Assembly: GCA_943349825.1 (NCBI GenBank)
Contig: CALQZQ010000002.1
Location: forward strand, 1-64,000
DNA: 64,000 bases
DNA from: Candidatus Peribacteria bacterium
Lineage (GTDB): Bacteria; Patescibacteriota; Gracilibacteria; UBA1369; 2-02-FULL-48-14
Direction: 5' to 3'
This document shows, in pieces, positions 60,438 to 64,000 of the stretch (the stretch's first letter is position 1; each line of letters opens with the position of its first letter). The position numbers and the translations under genes were made by a program. A model generated the notes under the pieces. It was not told where the DNA came from, did no database searches, and saw nothing but the letters and a program-made list of their open reading frames with translations.

Positions 60438-61742
60438 TTAGAAGGCCGACGTTTCACCGTCGCGGATGTCCAAAAGAACATCATAAGATCGCTCGTATTT
60501 TACCGTGACATTGGCGCTGGGGGAATAGTAATAGTCCACCGGGCCTGTGCCCACCCCAATCGAGTCGGTTTCAATCAGTCCCCAGTCTGTGAGTAAATCC
60601 ATCATGTCCTGGCCCACGCCGTCCACTTGAGTGGCTTCTCGCAGCTCTTGCACAATTTCATCCACGGTTAAATCGGTAGAGCTAGTAGACACATATTCCA
60701 AGCTCGCCACCATGGAATTGAAATACCATTCCAAATATTTTTGATAATCCCCTTGACCACGCAAAGCCACCAAGTTCACCAAGGTGTCGTTGGGCAGATA
60801 CACATACCATTCGCGATAGGTAGTCTGATCATTATGCTCAAGCACGAGCACCTCGTTGCCACCGAAGGTCGTTTCACTCGTGGACAAATCCGTGTGGCTA
60901 CGAATCGAATTGAAGAGGCTTGTGACGTCCTGCTCCTCCATATTTGCATAGCGCGTCATGAGCAGTGTGCCCCCGTTGTCGTAAGGGCTGAGCAAACTCA
61001 GTTGGCCATTCTCACTGTCGAGCAAAAATGCCGCTCCCACGCCGTCCGTTTTCGTTCCCCAGCCGAAGGGCACTTTCATGGAAATATCCACCGTGTCAAA
61101 AGTAGTGCGCAGCCAGTTGGTGGATTCATCGTAAGACCCGCCGCTGATTTTCACTTGTTGCAAGCGATACACCATTTCGGACAAATCACCGCGACTCACG
61201 GCGTCGCCACCGTGCCAGAGTCCATCCGTTTGAGGCGCGACGACGTTCCACTCTTTGGAATAAGTCGCGTAGGAGGCAAACCAGTCGTCCAGAGCCACGT
61301 CGTTGTAGGAAGCCGCTGCGTCCGGCACCGTCACTCCTGCCGCCAGCGTGAGCATTTTCATGGCTTCCGCTCGATTCACCGTCTGCGCGGGTTTAAAAGT
61401 CCCATCGTCGTAGCCTTTCACAATTCCCTTGGTCACCGCGGTGCCCACGTATTCAGAAAACCAATCGTCCTGAGCCACATCACTGAACAAAAGCCCTGCT
61501 GCACTGCCACTGTCCACAGTCACCCCAGTCCCAATCAAAATAATCTTCAGCGCCTCCGCACGGTTCACATCTTGATCCGGCTTAAAAGTGCCATCGCTGT
61601 AACCCTGCAAAACGCTTTGAGTCACCAGCGCACTCACCGCCACATAGTTCGGATTGGTCGCCGAAAGATCAGAAAATTCCGCGGAAGCGGAAGTGCCGAA
61701 AGCCAGGGCCACGACCATCGAAAGTGCGAGGAGTTTTTTCAT
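60438..61742 (-). CDS. SLH-domain surface protein
   Basis: 434 residues with a signal peptide (MKKLLALSMVVALAFGTSASA). Two clear SLH modules: FSDLSATNPNYVAVSALVTQSVLQGYSDGTFKPDQDVNRAEALKIIL (about 23-69) and the next with LFSDVAQDDWFSEYVGTAVTKGIVKGYDDGTFKPAQTVNRAEAMKML (about 86-132), and a weaker third (about 145-190). The C-terminal 240 residues are unrecognised. It is far smaller than the giant SLH protein; both may bind the same cell-wall polymer. Confidence 0.92.
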   Translation of the reverse strand: MKKLLALSMVVALAFGTSASAEFSDLSATNPNYVAVSALVTQSVLQGYSDGTFKPDQDVNRAEALKIILIGTGVTVDSGSAAGLLFSDVAQDDWFSEYVGTAVTKGIVKGYDDGTFKPAQTVNRAEAMKMLTLAAGVTVPDAAASYNDVALDDWFASYATYSKEWNVVAPQTDGLWHGGDAVSRGDLSEMVYRLQQVKISGGSYDESTNWLRTTFDTVDISMKVPFGWGTKTDGVGAAFLLDSENGQLSLLSPYDNGGTLLMTRYANMEEQDVTSLFNSIRSHTDLSTSETTFGGNEVLVLEHNDQTTYREWYVYLPNDTLVNLVALRGQGDYQKYLEWYFNSMVASLEYVSTSSTDLTVDEIVQELREATQVDGVGQDMMDLLTDWGLIETDSIGVGTGPVDYYYSPSANVTVKYERSYDVLLDIRDGETSAF

Positions 61743-61880
61743 AGGATTTCACTATAGCGCGCGTTGCTTTTGGAATCAAACCCGCCGCAGTTCTTGTACG
61801 CGCACATCCACCGCAAGGGTAGCTTGACGCAAGTATAAATCCATGTCATAATATGTAAAAGATCCTTACAAATATTTTTC

Positions 61881-62663
61881 ATGCCTAACGTGACAAACGC
61901 CCCCGGAGACGATGCACTGAATTATTTGGAAAACAACGATATCCCAATCTTCTACATGAAGTCAGGGACCTACGAACCTGACAATGTAGTAATGAGGGAA
62001 CCTAACTTCTCAAAGGCTGACACCCCACAGGACGGAAAACTCAGAGAAGAAGACGAAGCCATGCTCGCTAGTCCCGCGGGAGCCCTTTATGAAACTTTCC
62101 TTCGTAGATCCGCTTGGGAACACGGTTTCTCGAACCAACCCTCTTGGACGCAAGAAGCCTTTGTGGATGAGAATAGATACAATAAATATACTGGCAACCC
62201 GCACAATTTAGACAACAGAGTGCAAATAGAATATGCCCTCAGTAAGGTGGAAGATTGGCAGCGCCAAGGCCTGGTGGACAAAGAAGGGAAGCTCACTGCA
62301 CCTGAGCTTGCTAAAGCCCTTAAGACTTTGCCTGTGCAAATAATGTTAGGAACGGTGGACGAAGGTGTGACTGAGTTGAAAAGGATATGCAATGAAATCA
62401 ATACGGAAAGCGGGGTGGACGTCAGTGCTCTGACCCCAGAAGAGTGGGTAGTTTTTTACGAACAACACTTGAAAAAGCACATAGGATCCTACTCGGAACC
62501 TGTGCAAATAGACCTAGGCGCGGTGCAGGTATTTGGGAAAGATACAGGGGGAAAGGGAAAGACCTCAAGCAGACCAGTTCATATCACTGCGGTTCCTGTA
62601 ACAGTAGAAGGAAGAGAAAAAAAAGTGGTTCCTTATAGTAGACGCAAACAACTTGTGGCTTGA
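61881..62663 (+). CDS. unknown protein, possible frameshift near its end
   Basis: 260 residues, hydrophilic, no signal peptide; family not recognised. A TAATAT box lies about 30 nt upstream. Near the 3' end the codons run through eight A (62617-62624). In the +1 frame (one A skipped) the reading continues as KKWFLIVDANNLWLE for about 35 more codons, to a TAA at 62728-62730 that overlaps the hisS stop in CTAA, the arrangement seen at other convergent pairs here. The protein may thus be about 285 residues, by slippage or a sequencing error. Confidence 0.55.
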   Translation: MPNVTNAPGDDALNYLENNDIPIFYMKSGTYEPDNVVMREPNFSKADTPQDGKLREEDEAMLASPAGALYETFLRRSAWEHGFSNQPSWTQEAFVDENRYNKYTGNPHNLDNRVQIEYALSKVEDWQRQGLVDKEGKLTAPELAKALKTLPVQIMLGTVDEGVTELKRICNEINTESGVDVSALTPEEWVVFYEQHLKKHIGSYSEPVQIDLGAVQVFGKDTGGKGKTSSRPVHITAVPVTVEGREKKVVPYSRRKQLVA

Positions 62664-62673
62664 ATCGGAAGCA

Positions 62674-62730
62674 ATGGCTAGAACTTTGAAAGATATTGCT
62701 GCTCAAGCAAAAAAAGTCTTAGGCCTCTAA
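62674..62730 (+). CDS. short frame MARTLKDIAAQAKKVLGL, or frameshifted 3' end
   Basis: 18 codons ending in TAA that overlaps the hisS stop (CTAA). It could be a mini-gene, but more likely it is the true C-terminus of the preceding gene after a +1 shift. Confidence 0.35.
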   Translation: MARTLKDIAAQAKKVLGL

Positions 62731-64000
62731 AACGCAATTTCCCCAGGCGTATAAGTGTCCAAGTTTTCCTTGCCGATGAGTTTGGTCACTTCTTTCACCA
62801 CGTCCTTCATGGGGACAGCGCGTTGTTGGCCTTTGCTCATGTCGCGCACAATCACCACCCCTTCGCGCACCTCCGTAGCGCCCATGATGAGACAGTAAGG
62901 AACGGCAAATTTATCAGCGAGACGCATTTGCGCCTTCATGCTGCCTTTGCCGAGCGCACCCACGGTGCGAATACCCGCATCGCGAAGTTGGTCGATCAGC
63001 GGTAAGCATTTTTTCTTGGCCTCGTCTCCGAGCTGTGCCACAAAAATGTGCACTTCATCTTTGGAAGGAACAATCACGCCAGCTTCCTTCATTTGATTGA
63101 TAACACGCTCGATTCCCAGAGCAAAGCCCACGGCCGGAGTAGCCGGTCCGCCCATCAATTCCACGAGTCCATCGTAACGGCCTCCTCCTCCGATTGCATT
63201 TTGTGAACCGGTGCTTTTGTCCCAGAATTCGAACACGGTCTGGGTGTAGTAATCCAAGCCGCGGACGAGTTGAGGATTTTCGGTATAAGTGATGCCGAGC
63301 TCATCCAAAAATTCCTTCACCAAACGGTGGAAATCTTGATCTTCCGGCGTACGATATTGTTCAAACTTAGGAGCGAGTTGCGCCAAAATCCGGCAATCCT
63401 CATTCTTACAATCCAGGAGTCGCAGCGGATTGGAGTGCATGCGTCGTTGGCAGTCTTCGCACAAGGAACGTTCCTTGCCGGTGTAGTAATTCACCAAAGC
63501 TTCCTTATATTTTTCGCGGCTCTTTTGAGACCCAATATTATTGATTTGCAAATCAATACGCTCGGCAATTCCCAAATCTCTAAGCATTTTGTAGACGAGG
63601 AAAATACACTGCACGTCCAGCGCAGGATCGCTTTCTCCAATGATCTCCGCCCCAATCTGCCAGAACATACGGTAGCGGCCTTTTTGAGGACGATCATAAC
63701 GGAAGTGAGGTTCTATGTAGTAGAGCTCCACGGGCTGAGGCAGCTCCTTCATTCCATGTTGAATATAAGCACGCACCGCTCCCGCTGTTCCTTCCGGCTT
63801 CAACGTGAGGCTGCGCCCGCTACGGTCTTCAAACGTGTACATTTCTTTGGAAACGACATCCGTATCTTCTCCCACGGCTCGCTTGAACACTTCGGTGTAC
63901 TCCAAAATGGGAGTGGTGATGCGCCTAAAACCCGCTTGCCTAAAACGGTGACGCGCCACTTTTTTGATGAACGTGAAATACTCGTGATCCTTGGGCAGGA
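62727..64000 (-). CDS. hisS: histidyl-tRNA synthetase (5' end outside the window)
   Basis: At least 424 codons; the frame is open to the right edge (LPKDHEYFTFIKKVARHRF), so the N-terminus is cut off by the window, not by mutation. Class II motifs: TTPILEYTEVFKRAVGEDTDVVSKEMYTF (motif 1 side), FRYDRPQKGRYRMFWQIGAE (motif 2), LVRGLDYYTQTVFEFW (HisRS motif) and GGGGRYDGLVELMGG (HisB/motif 3 side), then the anticodon domain. CEDC and CKNEDC pairs form a zinc-like insertion. Stop TAG at 62727. Confidence 0.97.
   Translation of the reverse strand, partial: LPKDHEYFTFIKKVARHRFRQAGFRRITTPILEYTEVFKRAVGEDTDVVSKEMYTFEDRSGRSLTLKPEGTAGAVRAYIQHGMKELPQPVELYYIEPHFRYDRPQKGRYRMFWQIGAEIIGESDPALDVQCIFLVYKMLRDLGIAERIDLQINNIGSQKSREKYKEALVNYYTGKERSLCEDCQRRMHSNPLRLLDCKNEDCRILAQLAPKFEQYRTPEDQDFHRLVKEFLDELGITYTENPQLVRGLDYYTQTVFEFWDKSTGSQNAIGGGGRYDGLVELMGGPATPAVGFALGIERVINQMKEAGVIVPSKDEVHIFVAQLGDEAKKKCLPLIDQLRDAGIRTVGALGKGSMKAQMRLADKFAVPYCLIMGATEVREGVVIVRDMSKGQQRAVPMKDVVKEVTKLIGKENLDTYTPGEIAF

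Noticed and set aside
1-64000. UGA recoded to glycine as in Gracilibacteria
   Set aside because: Several clear genes end in TGA (for example 1185-1187, 12578-12580 and both ATGA overlaps), and no family member needs an in-frame TGA.

Overview
The window looks like a chromosomal segment of a small-genome bacterium of the Patescibacteria (Candidate Phyla Radiation), perhaps Peregrinibacteria. The reasons are tight packing, few Shine-Dalgarno sequences, short versions of housekeeping enzymes (a ThrRS without TGS domain, a PilB-type ATPase without its N-terminal domain), a minimal type IV pilus operon, a TrbL/VirB6-like membrane protein and very large SLH-domain surface proteins. TGA is an ordinary stop (for example at 1185-1187), so the Gracilibacteria-type UGA-glycine code is not in use. 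The phylum call is inference. I see no rRNA, no canonical tRNA, no CRISPR array and no intact insertion sequence.

Layout. 1-7.1 kb (+): a TrbL/VirB6-like membrane protein between two unrecognised proteins, the last with a histidine/glycine-rich tail. 7.1-9.1 kb (-): thrS behind a threonine leader-peptide attenuator. 9.1-9.9 kb (-): a small gene and a tRNA-like non-coding RNA. 9.9-15.5 kb: recF, a RelE/RHH toxin-antitoxin pair, a PrsW-type protease, EF-P, a phosphoribosyltransferase-like protein, HNH and JAB proteins. 15.6-19.9 kb: uvrA, two small genes separated by a duplicate of the uvrA 3' end, and two mini-genes (HTH, zinc ribbon). 20-39.7 kb (-): one operon for a surface protein of about 5190 residues and four secreted proteins with overlapping reading frames. 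39.8-44.8 kb (-): type IV pilus genes. 45-49 kb (-): a TrpR/YerC-like regulator, a 2OG-Fe(II) oxygenase and a methyltransferase behind a histidine leader; rplJL with an L10 leader; two mini-genes behind a phenylalanine leader. 49-55.5 kb (+): a CADD/PqqC-like enzyme, a VOC protein, a second copy of the tRNA-like RNA, miaA, mazG, recJ and a DHH phosphoesterase. 55.5-64 kb: yebC, a double-domain peptidoglycan hydrolase, malic enzyme, a lipoprotein, a small SLH protein, an unknown protein with a possible frameshift, and hisS running off the right edge.

Main findings. (1) Two paralogous RNA genes (9644-9842 minus, 50218-50423 plus) each encode a D-arm-less tRNA-like fold with compensatory changes in three helices and a G3-U70/A73 acceptor, the alanyl-tRNA synthetase identity. 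It resembles the tRNA-like domain of tmRNA with the message part replaced by a short hairpin. Each is preceded by five GT(C/A)AG-like pentamers spaced exactly 11, 11, 11 and 12 bp and followed by its own terminator. (2) Three classical ribosome-mediated attenuators occur, with runs of Thr, Phe and His codons; in each, alternative pairings of leader segments can be drawn by hand. (3) A 486-bp gene-bearing segment lies between two near-identical 25-bp copies of the uvrA 3' end, as if a cassette had integrated there. (4) At four tail-to-tail gene pairs the two stop codons share one 4-bp CTAA or TTAG.

How the genes work together. DNA repair (recF, uvrA, recJ), translation (thrS, hisS, efp, rplJL, miaA, yebC) and cell-surface functions (giant SLH protein, pili, peptidoglycan hydrolase) dominate. 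Amino-acid-responsive leaders and the alanine-type tRNA-like RNAs suggest that this lineage, probably dependent on scavenged amino acids, ties several small operons to tRNA charging. That link is inference.
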